Source: Caecibacter massiliensis (GTDB taxonomy: Bacteria > Bacillota > Negativicutes > Veillonellales > Megasphaeraceae). From it: DNA of 64,000 bases. The stretch is from positions 2,140,774-2,204,773 of the forward strand of contig LT608311.1 of NCBI GenBank assembly GCA_900095875.1. The letters run 5' to 3'. Both the position numbers and the translations under genes were made by a program. Positions within the stretch are counted from its first letter, which is position 1. The number at the start of each line of letters is the position of its first letter. The notes below the pieces were generated by a model that saw only the letters and a list, made by a program, of their open reading frames with translations, ran no database searches and had not been told where the DNA came from. Below are positions 18,589-26,262 of the stretch, in pieces.

Positions 18589-19274
18589 TATTTCATGGCT
18601 TCTTTTTTTGCCAGCTGGTCGCATCGTTCGTTCAGATCGACACCGGCGTGGCCTTTGACCCAGTGAAACGTTACGTGATGACTGCCATAGAGAGCGTCGA
18701 GAGCCATCCATAGTTCCCGGTTCAGTACGTGAGTCCCATCGGCCTTTTTCCAGCCCCGGCGCTTCCAGGCAGCCAGCCAGCGGGTGATGCCGTTCTTTAA
18801 ATACTGGCTGTCCGTATAGAGAGCGACCCGTGAACCGGCCGGGGCCCACTGCAGGGCTTTGATTGCTGCTGTCAGTTCCATCCGGTTATTGGTCGTAGAA
18901 GGATGACCGCCAGATTGTTCGGAAACGGCCCCTGTGGCAATAGTACGGGCAACCATAGCCCAGCCGCCGGGACCGTCGGGATTTCTCAGGCAGGACCCGT
19001 CGGTATAAATGATGTAGTCCTGATCTGTATCTGCCGGCTGTTCCTGATGCAGTCGGGGCACCTTTTCCCCGTGGAACAGGCGATGACCGGAGGACTGTGC
19101 CGTATGAGAACCGGCGGAATCATCACCAGACAGCCAGCGCATCGCCTCTTCTGCACTGGTAAATCCTTTGAAACGGGCTCCGGCATAGCCGGTTACCTGT
19201 TTCTGGCATTCAGCCCAGGTGGTAAACAGTCCAGTCTGGCGGCCGTTTCGTACGGCATATATTTTTTTTGGCAT
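18585..19274 (-). CDS. rnhA: Ribonuclease HI with N-terminal hybrid-binding domain
   Basis: 229 residues. The first 50 (KKIYAVRNGRQTGLFTTWAE ... GFTSAEEAMRWL) are the HBD/viroplasmin-like domain that binds RNA-DNA hybrids. After a linker of about 40 residues comes the RNase H fold with catalytic acids in YTDGSCLRNPDGPGGWA, NRMELTAAIKAL, YTDSQYLKNGI and the C-terminal ERCDQLAKKEA. It degrades RNA in R-loops and primers. GAGGTG lies 6 bases before ATG. rnhB is at 53.3 kb, so both types are present. No terminator is seen at its 3' end before the facing gene. Confidence 0.95.
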   Translation of the reverse strand: MPKKIYAVRNGRQTGLFTTWAECQKQVTGYAGARFKGFTSAEEAMRWLSGDDSAGSHTAQSSGHRLFHGEKVPRLHQEQPADTDQDYIIYTDGSCLRNPDGPGGWAMVARTIATGAVSEQSGGHPSTTNNRMELTAAIKALQWAPAGSRVALYTDSQYLKNGITRWLAAWKRRGWKKADGTHVLNRELWMALDALYGSHHVTFHWVKGHAGVDLNERCDQLAKKEAMKY

Positions 19275-19366
19275 AGAAACACCTCATTTCAGAATTGTTA
19301 TCGTACTGATTGTATCATGGAATGAACCGATTTAATAGAGAAAACCATAGAAAGGATGTTCGTACT

Positions 19367-19705
19367 ATGAAATACAGGATGTCCCTCATGCGCTTTATTT
19401 TACTAATTTTTGGTTGTTTCTTTGTCCTGTCTGGAGTGCAGGCAGCGACCGTCATCAACAGCGATGGCTATTATAAAGATATCCGCCTTGCAGGAAAAGT
19501 ACGGGTTGTCGATTCTTTTCCCGATATACGGGTACAGGTCGTGCAGAGCTTTCCTGATTTACGCGTTAAAGTTGTCGATTCGTTTCCTGATGACGTTGGC
19601 GAATGGCAGTTTGTAAGTTATGGGGAAGATTTTACTATCCAGTTTGTCGATTCGTTCCCAGATATCCGTATCCGTTTTGTCCATAGTTTTCCCGGAGTAG
19701 AATAA
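19367..19705 (+). CDS. Secreted SFPD-repeat protein
   Basis: 112 residues. A signal peptide (MKYRMSLMRFILLIFGCFF then LSGVQA) is followed by a domain of short beta repeats: VVDSFPDIRV, VVQSFPDLRV, VVDSFPDDVG, then WQFVSYGEDFTI, FVDSFPDIRI and FVHSFPGVE. The alternating hydrophobic pattern suggests a small all-beta knot or solenoid outside the cytoplasmic membrane. It resembles proteins I remember as '7(1) septoil knot' domain proteins, but that name is not verified. AAAGGAT precedes ATG 19367. The acetyltransferase gene starts 13 bp later, so they likely share a transcript. Confidence 0.7.
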   Translation: MKYRMSLMRFILLIFGCFFVLSGVQAATVINSDGYYKDIRLAGKVRVVDSFPDIRVQVVQSFPDLRVKVVDSFPDDVGEWQFVSYGEDFTIQFVDSFPDIRIRFVHSFPGVE

Positions 19706-19717
19706 TGGAGGTATATT

Positions 19718-20359
19718 ATGACAGAAGAAGAAAAAATATTTTCAGGTCATATCTTTAACAACCGTTGTAGTGAACTGGTAGAAATCAAGCGGCGCACCCA
19801 CCGGCTGTGCCGGGAATATAATCGCCTCGATGAGACTGACCCCGCAAGAACGGATATCATGCGTCAGGTCATGGGATCCATCGGCCGGATATTTTATTTT
19901 CAGGGACCGCTCCAGTTTAACTATGGCTGCCATACGTTTATCGGGGAAAATTTTTTTGCTAATTTCAATCTGGTCGTCATGGACGATGCCCGCGTATTCA
20001 TTGGTGATAACGTATGTATCGGCCCCAATGTATCACTTCTGGCAACGAATCATCCCCTTCTTCCACAGGAACGGCTGGGCCTGAGTGAAGAAGGGCGGAT
20101 GACTATGGCCGAATTTGCCGAGGATATCCATATCGGGAATAATGTCTGGATTGCTGCTAACGTGGCCGTCCTGGGCGGTGTCCATATCGGTGACAATGTG
20201 GTCATCGGTGCCGGATCGGTCGTGACAAAGGATATTCCTGACAATTATCTGGCTTTTGGCGTTCCCTGCAAGCCCATCCGGCCCATTACAGTTGACGATT
20301 CCCAGGCCTGGCGCATCCTGCCGGAGGACCGGGAGTTTTTCCGGAACAATCTGAAATAG
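19718..20359 (+). CDS. Sugar O-acetyltransferase (maltose/galactoside type)
   Basis: 213 residues. N-terminal Mac domain (residues 5-60, FSGHIFNNRCSELVEIKRRT) followed by a left-handed beta-helix of hexapeptide repeats; the catalytic His is in LLATNHPLLPQERL. It transfers acetyl from acetyl-CoA to a sugar hydroxyl; exact sugar uncertain. AGGAGGTA-like GGAGGT precedes ATG. It is directly downstream of the secreted SFPD protein. Confidence 0.9.
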   Translation: MTEEEKIFSGHIFNNRCSELVEIKRRTHRLCREYNRLDETDPARTDIMRQVMGSIGRIFYFQGPLQFNYGCHTFIGENFFANFNLVVMDDARVFIGDNVCIGPNVSLLATNHPLLPQERLGLSEEGRMTMAEFAEDIHIGNNVWIAANVAVLGGVHIGDNVVIGAGSVVTKDIPDNYLAFGVPCKPIRPITVDDSQAWRILPEDREFFRNNLK

Positions 20360-20369
20360 GCAGTACCTT

Positions 20370-20398
20370 TTGTGCCTGCCATCGAAATGGTATATAAT
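20370..20398 (+). promoter_or_regulatory. Promoter of the gamma-carbonic anhydrase gene
   Basis: TTGTGC, 17-bp spacer, TATAAT; 41 bases before the start codon. Confidence 0.6.
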
Positions 20399-20439
20399 AG
20401 ATGCGTGTAACATAATGAAATAGTACAGGAGGAATTCGT

Positions 20440-20976
20440 ATGGCATATATTTATCCCTTCCGCGGCCAGTGGCCGGATATTGATCCCGGCGCCTATCTGG
20501 CAGATAATGTAACGGTTGTCGGCAAGGTTACCATAAAAAAAGGAGCAAACCTGTGGCCTGGCGTCGTCGTCCGTGGTGATGATAACGAAATTATCATCGG
20601 TAAAGGCGTCAATATACAGGACAATACGGTGATTCATGTGGATCCCGGCGATCCGCTCGTCCTGGACGATTATTGCATGGTTGGCCACAGGGCCGTCATC
20701 CATTGCAAACATATCGGCAGGGGTACACTGATTGGCATGGGTGCCATTTTACTGGCTAATGCCGATATCGGAGCAGAATGCATCATTGGGGCAGGAACCA
20801 TGATTACGCAGAATAAAGTTATCCAGCCCCGTTCCATGGTGTATGGGACGCCCTTTAAATTCGTCCGGTCTCTGCGGCAGGAGGAAGTCGATGCCGTTCG
20901 TAAAGATATCTTGGAATACGAGGCGCTGGGTCAGGAATACAAGGCCATGCAGAAAACGATGCAGCAGAAAAAATAG
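20440..20976 (+). CDS. Gamma-carbonic anhydrase family protein
   Basis: 178 residues, left-handed beta-helix of hexapeptides. The metal ligands of the Cam family are visible: the His in NTVIHVDPG and the two in VGHRAVIHCKHIG. Proteins of this YrdA-like branch bind zinc but often have weak or no hydratase activity, so function is uncertain. AGGAGG is 8 bases before ATG. The alcohol dehydrogenase begins 12 bp downstream and is probably cotranscribed. Confidence 0.9.
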   Translation: MAYIYPFRGQWPDIDPGAYLADNVTVVGKVTIKKGANLWPGVVVRGDDNEIIIGKGVNIQDNTVIHVDPGDPLVLDDYCMVGHRAVIHCKHIGRGTLIGMGAILLANADIGAECIIGAGTMITQNKVIQPRSMVYGTPFKFVRSLRQEEVDAVRKDILEYEALGQEYKAMQKTMQQKK

Positions 20977-20988
20977 GAGGGATTACTC

Positions 20989-22077
20989 ATGTTTATGTAT
21001 GAAATGCCGACCCGCCTGTATTTTGGCAAAGATTGTCTGAAGGGAGCAGGGAAGAATCTGAAGCAGCTGGGAAAAAAGGCACTGATCGTGACGGGACGCC
21101 ATTCCGCAAAAATCAATGGGTCCCAGAAGGCCGTAACGGATGCGCTGGAATCAGAGGGTGTAGCCTGGGTATTGTTTGACCAGATAGAAAACAATCCTTC
21201 TATCGACACCGTCCGCAAGGCCGCTGACTTTGGCAAATCCCAGCATGTCGATTTCGTTATCGGCATCGGTGGTGGTTCCCCTATGGATGCGGCGAAAGTC
21301 ATAGCCCTTCTGTGTACGAATGACCTGGATGATGCGGCGTTATTTACCGGTCCTTATGTCCGGCCGCTGCCTATCGTGACCGTTCCGACGACATCCGGAA
21401 CGGGTAGTGAAGTGACGAAGGTTGGCGTGCTGACCAATCACCATGCCGGGACGAAACAATCGGTCAATACACCCCTTATTTTCCCCGTACTGTCCTATGC
21501 GGATCCGTCCTTTACAGAAAGCGTCAGTACGACTGTGACTATGGATACGGCCGTTGATGCCCTATCCCATGCCATAGAAGGGTATATGTCGCGGAAATCG
21601 ACTCCCATGAGTGACGTATGGGCAGAAGAAGCGATGCGCTTCCTCGGTCCCCATCTGACTGATCTGGAAGGAAATATCCCTTATGTCGTCCGGGAAGACC
21701 TGATGTACGGCGCGACGACTGCTGGTATGGTCATCGCCCAGACGGGAACGACTCTGGTACACGGCATGGGTTATCAGCTGACTTATTATAAAGGATTGTC
21801 CCATGGCCGGGCGAATGGCCTGTTATTGCCGGGGTATATGCGGCTCATGACAGAAACGATGGAAGATAAGGTGGAAAAAATCTGGGACATCCTGGGATTT
21901 TCCGGCCTGCAGGACTTTGCGGACTGCCTGCACAGTCTCATGCCGGAACGGGTTTCCCTTACGGAAGAGGAAATAGAAGAGTATGTCCGGCTGACGCTGC
22001 CTACGGGAGCAGTTGCGTCCACCCCTTATGAAGTGAATGGTGAAGTCATTGCCCGTCTGTACCGGGAACTGGCCTGA
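20989..22077 (+). CDS. Iron-containing alcohol dehydrogenase
   Basis: 362 residues. Group III NAD(P)-dependent alcohol dehydrogenase: GIGGGSPMDAAKVIALL binds the cofactor, and the metal site uses the Asp and His in MDTAVDALSHAIEGYMS and the histidines in TLVHGMGYQLTY and GLSHGRANG. It probably interconverts a short-chain aldehyde and alcohol during fermentation. GGAGGGA precedes ATG. A strong terminator follows. Confidence 0.9.
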   Translation: MFMYEMPTRLYFGKDCLKGAGKNLKQLGKKALIVTGRHSAKINGSQKAVTDALESEGVAWVLFDQIENNPSIDTVRKAADFGKSQHVDFVIGIGGGSPMDAAKVIALLCTNDLDDAALFTGPYVRPLPIVTVPTTSGTGSEVTKVGVLTNHHAGTKQSVNTPLIFPVLSYADPSFTESVSTTVTMDTAVDALSHAIEGYMSRKSTPMSDVWAEEAMRFLGPHLTDLEGNIPYVVREDLMYGATTAGMVIAQTGTTLVHGMGYQLTYYKGLSHGRANGLLLPGYMRLMTETMEDKVEKIWDILGFSGLQDFADCLHSLMPERVSLTEEEIEEYVRLTLPTGAVASTPYEVNGEVIARLYRELA

Positions 22078-22109
22078 ACCAGACGGGTACCGTGAGTGCC
22101 GTACCGGGT

Positions 22110-22157
22110 AAAAACCGGCTCTGTGTGAAGATAGATAGCTTCACACAGAGCCGGTTT
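22110..22157. terminator. Bidirectional terminator after the alcohol dehydrogenase gene
   Basis: AAAACCGGCTCTGTGTGAAG ... CTTCACACAGAGCCGGTTTT, an almost perfect 20-bp stem with A and T tracts. Confidence 0.88.
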
Positions 22158-22397
22158 TTATGTACATGATAAGCCATAACTAAGAAAATGCAATACAAGC
22201 ATAATATTTTGAAATTATTCGCATAAAGGGATAGACAATTGCGAAAAAAAAGTATATCATACTGAGTATGTGATGGAAATAACATAAAGGAGACCGCTGC
22301 TCTCCCGTATTTCTGGCATGCAAGCAGAAAGGAAAGGAAACTGCATCCGGTATACGGTGCCATCGTTAAATATTTTTGTAAATATTTAAATAAAGAG

Positions 22398-22506
22398 TCT
22401 ACAAAACAGATATTATGTGATATAATGAACATAAAGCGTGAAACACCCGAGTACCTATCATTGATTTCAGCAGCCACCGTCATAACGGGTAGCTGTATGA
22501 TATAAT
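22398..22506 (+). promoter_or_regulatory. Two extended -10 promoters before the acyl-CoA dehydrogenase gene
   Basis: P1: TCTACA, 17 bp, TATAAT at 22421-22426 with TGA before it. P2: TGATATAAT at 22498-22506 with a poor -35. A 7-bp inverted repeat CATAGCC/GGCTATG (22523-22529, 22548-22554) lies between P2 and the ribosome site. The rest of the 500-bp gap (22158-22579) shows no gene. Confidence 0.55.
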
Positions 22507-22579
22507 TAATAGCCCCAAATGGCATAGCCTGTACTATACTATTTCCTGGCTATGACTTTAATCAAAGGAGAGATGTAAA

Positions 22580-23788
22580 ATGGGTTATATTCTTAACAAA
22601 GACCAGATGGACATCGTTAATTTGGCAAAAGACTATGCAGTAAAGAAAGTTATGCCGCTCGTACCGGAACTGGACAACGCTCCGGAACTGACACCGGAAA
22701 CAGAAGCAGGCAAAAAACTTCTCGACCTCTATCAGGGCGCTGTTGACCTTGGTCTGACGACTCTGGAAATTCCGGAAGAATACGGCGGCCTTGGCCAGGA
22801 CTACTACACCGTAGCCGCTGCATACGAAGAATTGTCCAAAGTTGATGCTGGCTTTGCTACAGCAGTAGCCGCTTCTTCCCTCGGCCTGAAACCGATCCTC
22901 CAGCACGGCAATGACGAACAGAAAAAACTCTATGCCGATTTCCTCAACGGCGAAAAGACGTCTGAAAAAGCTCCGGTACCGGGCTTCTGCGCATTCTGCT
23001 TAACTGAACCGGATGCTGGTTCTGATGCTTCCAACAGCAAGACGACAGCTAAAAAAGTTGGTGACGAATATATTATCGACGGCACGAAATGCTTCATCAC
23101 CAACGGCGGCGTTGCTTCCGTTTACACCGTATTCGCTGTAACGGATAAGACGAAGGGCGTAAAAGGCATCTCCGCTTTCATCGTTGAACGTGACCGCGAA
23201 GGCGTTTCCATTGGCGCTGAAGAAAACAAGATGGGCATCCGCCTCTCCAACACGACAGAAGTTATCTTCCAGGACGTTCATATCCCGGCTGATCACCTCG
23301 TAGGCGAAGAAGGCAAAGGCTTCATCTATGCTATGCAGACACTGGACCTCGCCCGTCCTATGATTGGTGCCCTGGCAGTTGGTATTGCTCAGCGCGGTAT
23401 CGACGAAGCTGTTAAATATGCTCAGGTTCGTCAGACATTCGGCAAGCCGATCATCAAACACGAAGCTATCGCTTTCAAACTGGCTGATATGGATATCCAG
23501 ACAGAAGTTGGCCGTTCCTCCATCATCAACTTCCTCAACAAATACTATGACGAAAGAAAGAATGGCCGTTACAACTACTCCCGTGAAGCTGCTATCTGCA
23601 AATGCTTCTGCGGCGATATGTGCGTACAGGTAGCTCTCGATGCTATCCAGATCCTCGGCGGTTTCGGCTACAGCCGTGAATATCCGGTTGAAAAACTCGT
23701 TCGTGATGCTAAAATCATGCAGATCTATGAAGGCACCAACGAAGTACAGAGAATCGTTATCTCCGGCCAGATTACAAAGAAACACTAA
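22580..23788 (+). CDS. Acyl-CoA dehydrogenase
   Basis: 402 residues. FAD-dependent alpha,beta-dehydrogenation of an acyl-CoA. Family signatures: FCLTEPDAGSDASNSKT, CFITNGGVASVYTVFAVT, and the C-terminal catalytic base in [11 protein letters not shown]. It differs from the butyryl-CoA dehydrogenase at 46.9 kb, with a longer insertion near residues 125-135 (TSEKAPVPGFCAF), so substrate chain length may differ. Codon use is strongly biased (GCT, CGT, CTC, few rare codons), as in etfA/etfB, which suggests high expression. AAGGAGAG lies 7 bases before ATG. It is monocistronic and electrons probably go to the EtfAB pair encoded at 48-50 kb. Confidence 0.92.
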   Translation: MGYILNKDQMDIVNLAKDYAVKKVMPLVPELDNAPELTPETEAGKKLLDLYQGAVDLGLTTLEIPEEYGGLGQDYYTVAAAYEELSKVDAGFATAVAASSLGLKPILQHGNDEQKKLYADFLNGEKTSEKAPVPGFCAFCLTEPDAGSDASNSKTTAKKVGDEYIIDGTKCFITNGGVASVYTVFAVTDKTKGVKGISAFIVERDREGVSIGAEENKMGIRLSNTTEVIFQDVHIPADHLVGEEGKGFIYAMQTLDLARPMIGALAVGIAQRGIDEAVKYAQVRQTFGKPIIKHEAIAFKLADMDIQTEVGRSSIINFLNKYYDERKNGRYNYSREAAICKCFCGDMCVQVALDAIQILGGFGYSREYPVEKLVRDAKIMQIYEGTNEVQRIVISGQITKKH

Positions 23789-23804
23789 TTTCACAAGTCG
23801 TACA

Positions 23805-23838
23805 GCGGTCACATGCTTTGGCATGTGGCCGTTTTTTT
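23805..23838 (+). terminator. Terminator of the acyl-CoA dehydrogenase gene
   Basis: CGGTCACATGC-TTTG-GCATGTGGCCG followed by a 7-T tract. Confidence 0.9.
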
Positions 23839-23871
23839 CTGGGAGAACGTTGATGGCTCGAATAAAAGACA

Positions 23872-23901
23872 TTGCTAAGGATAAAACAGAAGTGGTACAA
23901 T
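23872..23901 (+). promoter_or_regulatory. Promoter of the U32 peptidase gene
   Basis: TTGCTA, 18-bp spacer, TACAAT, leaving a leader of about 105 bases. Confidence 0.55.
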
Positions 23902-24014
23902 AAAAGTCACGTATACAAGATAGTTGAGTATATTTCACTTCAGAATATAGAGTTAGTTTGTCCAGGTATCTCTGCAGGATAGCTGGCATACGAAGGAGAA
24001 TATAAGGAGGAATT

Positions 24015-26213
24015 ATGGCAGAGTTACTGGCTCCGGCAGGTTCACTGGATACGGTACGGGCGGCAATCGACGCCGGTGCCGATGCGATTTATCTGGGTGG
24101 GAAAGGGTTTAATGCCCGCAAATTTGCTCACAATCTGAGCGATGAGGAAATGGCTCAGGCCGTTCGGATAGCCCATCTGATGGGCGTTAAGATTTATGTC
24201 ACCGTAAATATTCTCGTGGCAGACACGGAACTATCTGATTTGACGGCCTATCTGAAAAAGCTGGATGATTTGTCTGTCGATGGCATCATCGTGCAGGACC
24301 TGGCTGTGGCGGAGATTGCCCGGCGCGTCGTACCAAAGCTGCCGCTTCACGGGAGCACCCAGATGACCGTATCCGATCTGAATGGCGTGCGTTTCCTGGA
24401 ACGGCTCGGTTTTACCCAGGTCGTACTGGCGCGGGAACTGCCTCTTTCGGAAATCCGCTATATCTGTGCCCATGCTCACGCTGCCATTGAAGTTTTCATT
24501 CACGGCGCATCGTGCATGGCTTATTCCGGACAGTGCCTGATGAGCAGTTTTATCGGCGGCCGCAGCGGGAATCGCGGCGCCTGTGCCCAGCCGTGCCGCC
24601 TGCCGTATCAGCTGTATGACGGCGATGATCTCCTGACCGGAGAAGCGTCTTATATACTGAGCCTGAAAGACCTGAACAGTTCTTCTAAGATATATGAACT
24701 CCTGTCTGCCGGCGTTTCCTCGCTCAAAATTGAAGGGCGCATGAAAGGATGCGGTTACGTGCGTACCGTTGTGGGAGCCTATCGCAGCCTTTTGGATAGC
24801 TGGCATCAGCCTGCGACAGAGCAGAAACACTGTCTTCGTGAAGCGGAAGAACAGCTGAAACAGAGTTTCAACCGCACCTATCAGGCCGATTTTCTGAAGG
24901 ATCATCTGGGCCGGCACACCATCACGGCAGGTATACCGGGAAACCGCGTGCCCAATACGGGAGGCGGAGATCCGGGCCTGACCCGTCATATACCCGTCTA
25001 CGGTCATGTAGATTGCACTGACCAGGGAAATTTGCGCCTGACCCTGTGGGACGAAGACGGCCATACGGCTGAAGCCGTCTCTTCTTTTCAGCCGGAACGG
25101 GCAACACGACGGCCGGCGACGCGTGACTGGGTCAAAGGGCAGCTGGAACGATTGGGTGACACCTGTTTTACTCTGGCAGATGCATCTGTCTGGAATGAAT
25201 CGCACATGATTCCGGCCAGTATCCTGAATGAACTGCGCCGTCAGGCGGCAGACCGGCTAGAAGAGGATATCCTATCCGGTTATGATCGCCCCTCTGCGGG
25301 AAGGGCAGAAACGGATACGACTTTTGTAAGGGCGGCATCTATAGCGGATACGGCACCCTGTATTACCGTGCGTTGTGACTCGCTCGCTCAGGTCGAGGCG
25401 GCACTCAGGGCAGGAGCCGGCCGTATCATATATGGAGGAGAAACGTACGATCATCATTTCGTGACGGCAGAGGAATGGAAACGGGTATCGGCCCTGACCG
25501 CATCGTATGGCCGTGAATTATGGGCCGCGACGCCGCGGGTCCTGTGGCCCCGTCAGGTGGCTGCCGTGCGGACGGAACTCCGCCTGGCAGTAGAAGCGGG
25601 TATATCTGGCATCTATGCTGGCAATATGGGGATATTTCCGTTACTGGAATCAGAAGGCCTGTCCCTTCCCTGCAGTGCCGACTGGTCACTCAATATTTTT
25701 AACAACCAGAGCGCCCAGGCCTACATTCATGTCGGATGTAGTGAACTGACTCTGTCTCCGGAACTGACATTGAGGCAGATTGGACGGATTATCCGGCAGG
25801 TACCCGTTTCCATAGAAGTATTGGCAGAAGGCCGGCTGGAAATGATGATTACCGAATTTTGCCAGGCGGCGGCCTGTCTCAGCAAAGAAGGGAAAGGGCA
25901 TTGCAATGGTGCCTGTAGCGGCCGCCATCTGTCACTGGAAGACCGCCATGGCATGCATTTTCCTGTCGTGACTGACCCGTTTTGCCGCAATCATATCCTC
26001 AATAACCGTGATCTGGACATGGCTCCGTACTATAAGGATCTCCGGGCAGCCCATATCAGCCGGCTGCGTATCGAAGGCCGGGGCCGCAGTGCAGACTGGG
26101 TATCGGTGCAGACAGCCCGATACGTACGATTATGGGAAGGCCGGGAAACAATGCTTCTGGGGAAAGAAGACCAGCATGTCACGCGGGGGCATTTCTTCCA
26201 TGGCATTATATAA
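24015..26213 (+). CDS. U32 family peptidase / RlhA-type RNA hydroxylation protein
   Basis: 732 residues. The N-terminal TIM-barrel part (MAELLAPAGSLDTVRAAIDA, GADAIYLGGKGFNARKFAHN) and the U32 signature with its cysteines (CMAYSGQCLMSSFIGGRSGN then RGACAQPCRLPYQ, about 173-200) are clear. A second barrel-like half ends in another Cys-rich segment (GKGHCNGACSGRH and DPFCRNHIL). This two-part architecture matches U32/DUF3656 proteins, some of which hydroxylate 23S rRNA or tRNA with an iron-sulfur cluster rather than cutting peptides. AAGGAGG precedes ATG. mutS2 starts 49 bp downstream. Confidence 0.88.
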   Translation: MAELLAPAGSLDTVRAAIDAGADAIYLGGKGFNARKFAHNLSDEEMAQAVRIAHLMGVKIYVTVNILVADTELSDLTAYLKKLDDLSVDGIIVQDLAVAEIARRVVPKLPLHGSTQMTVSDLNGVRFLERLGFTQVVLARELPLSEIRYICAHAHAAIEVFIHGASCMAYSGQCLMSSFIGGRSGNRGACAQPCRLPYQLYDGDDLLTGEASYILSLKDLNSSSKIYELLSAGVSSLKIEGRMKGCGYVRTVVGAYRSLLDSWHQPATEQKHCLREAEEQLKQSFNRTYQADFLKDHLGRHTITAGIPGNRVPNTGGGDPGLTRHIPVYGHVDCTDQGNLRLTLWDEDGHTAEAVSSFQPERATRRPATRDWVKGQLERLGDTCFTLADASVWNESHMIPASILNELRRQAADRLEEDILSGYDRPSAGRAETDTTFVRAASIADTAPCITVRCDSLAQVEAALRAGAGRIIYGGETYDHHFVTAEEWKRVSALTASYGRELWAATPRVLWPRQVAAVRTELRLAVEAGISGIYAGNMGIFPLLESEGLSLPCSADWSLNIFNNQSAQAYIHVGCSELTLSPELTLRQIGRIIRQVPVSIEVLAEGRLEMMITEFCQAAACLSKEGKGHCNGACSGRHLSLEDRHGMHFPVVTDPFCRNHILNNRDLDMAPYYKDLRAAHISRLRIEGRGRSADWVSVQTARYVRLWEGRETMLLGKEDQHVTRGHFFHGII

Positions 26214-26262
26214 GAAATAAAGATAGCGATTAGTAAACGAAATAAAAGGAGTTTTACCCTAT

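Noticed and set aside
23853-23903. A 16-codon frame MARIKDIAKDKTEVVQ resembling the N-terminus of LacI regulators
   Set aside because: Too short, overlaps a good promoter, and has no continuation; similarity over eight residues is likely chance.
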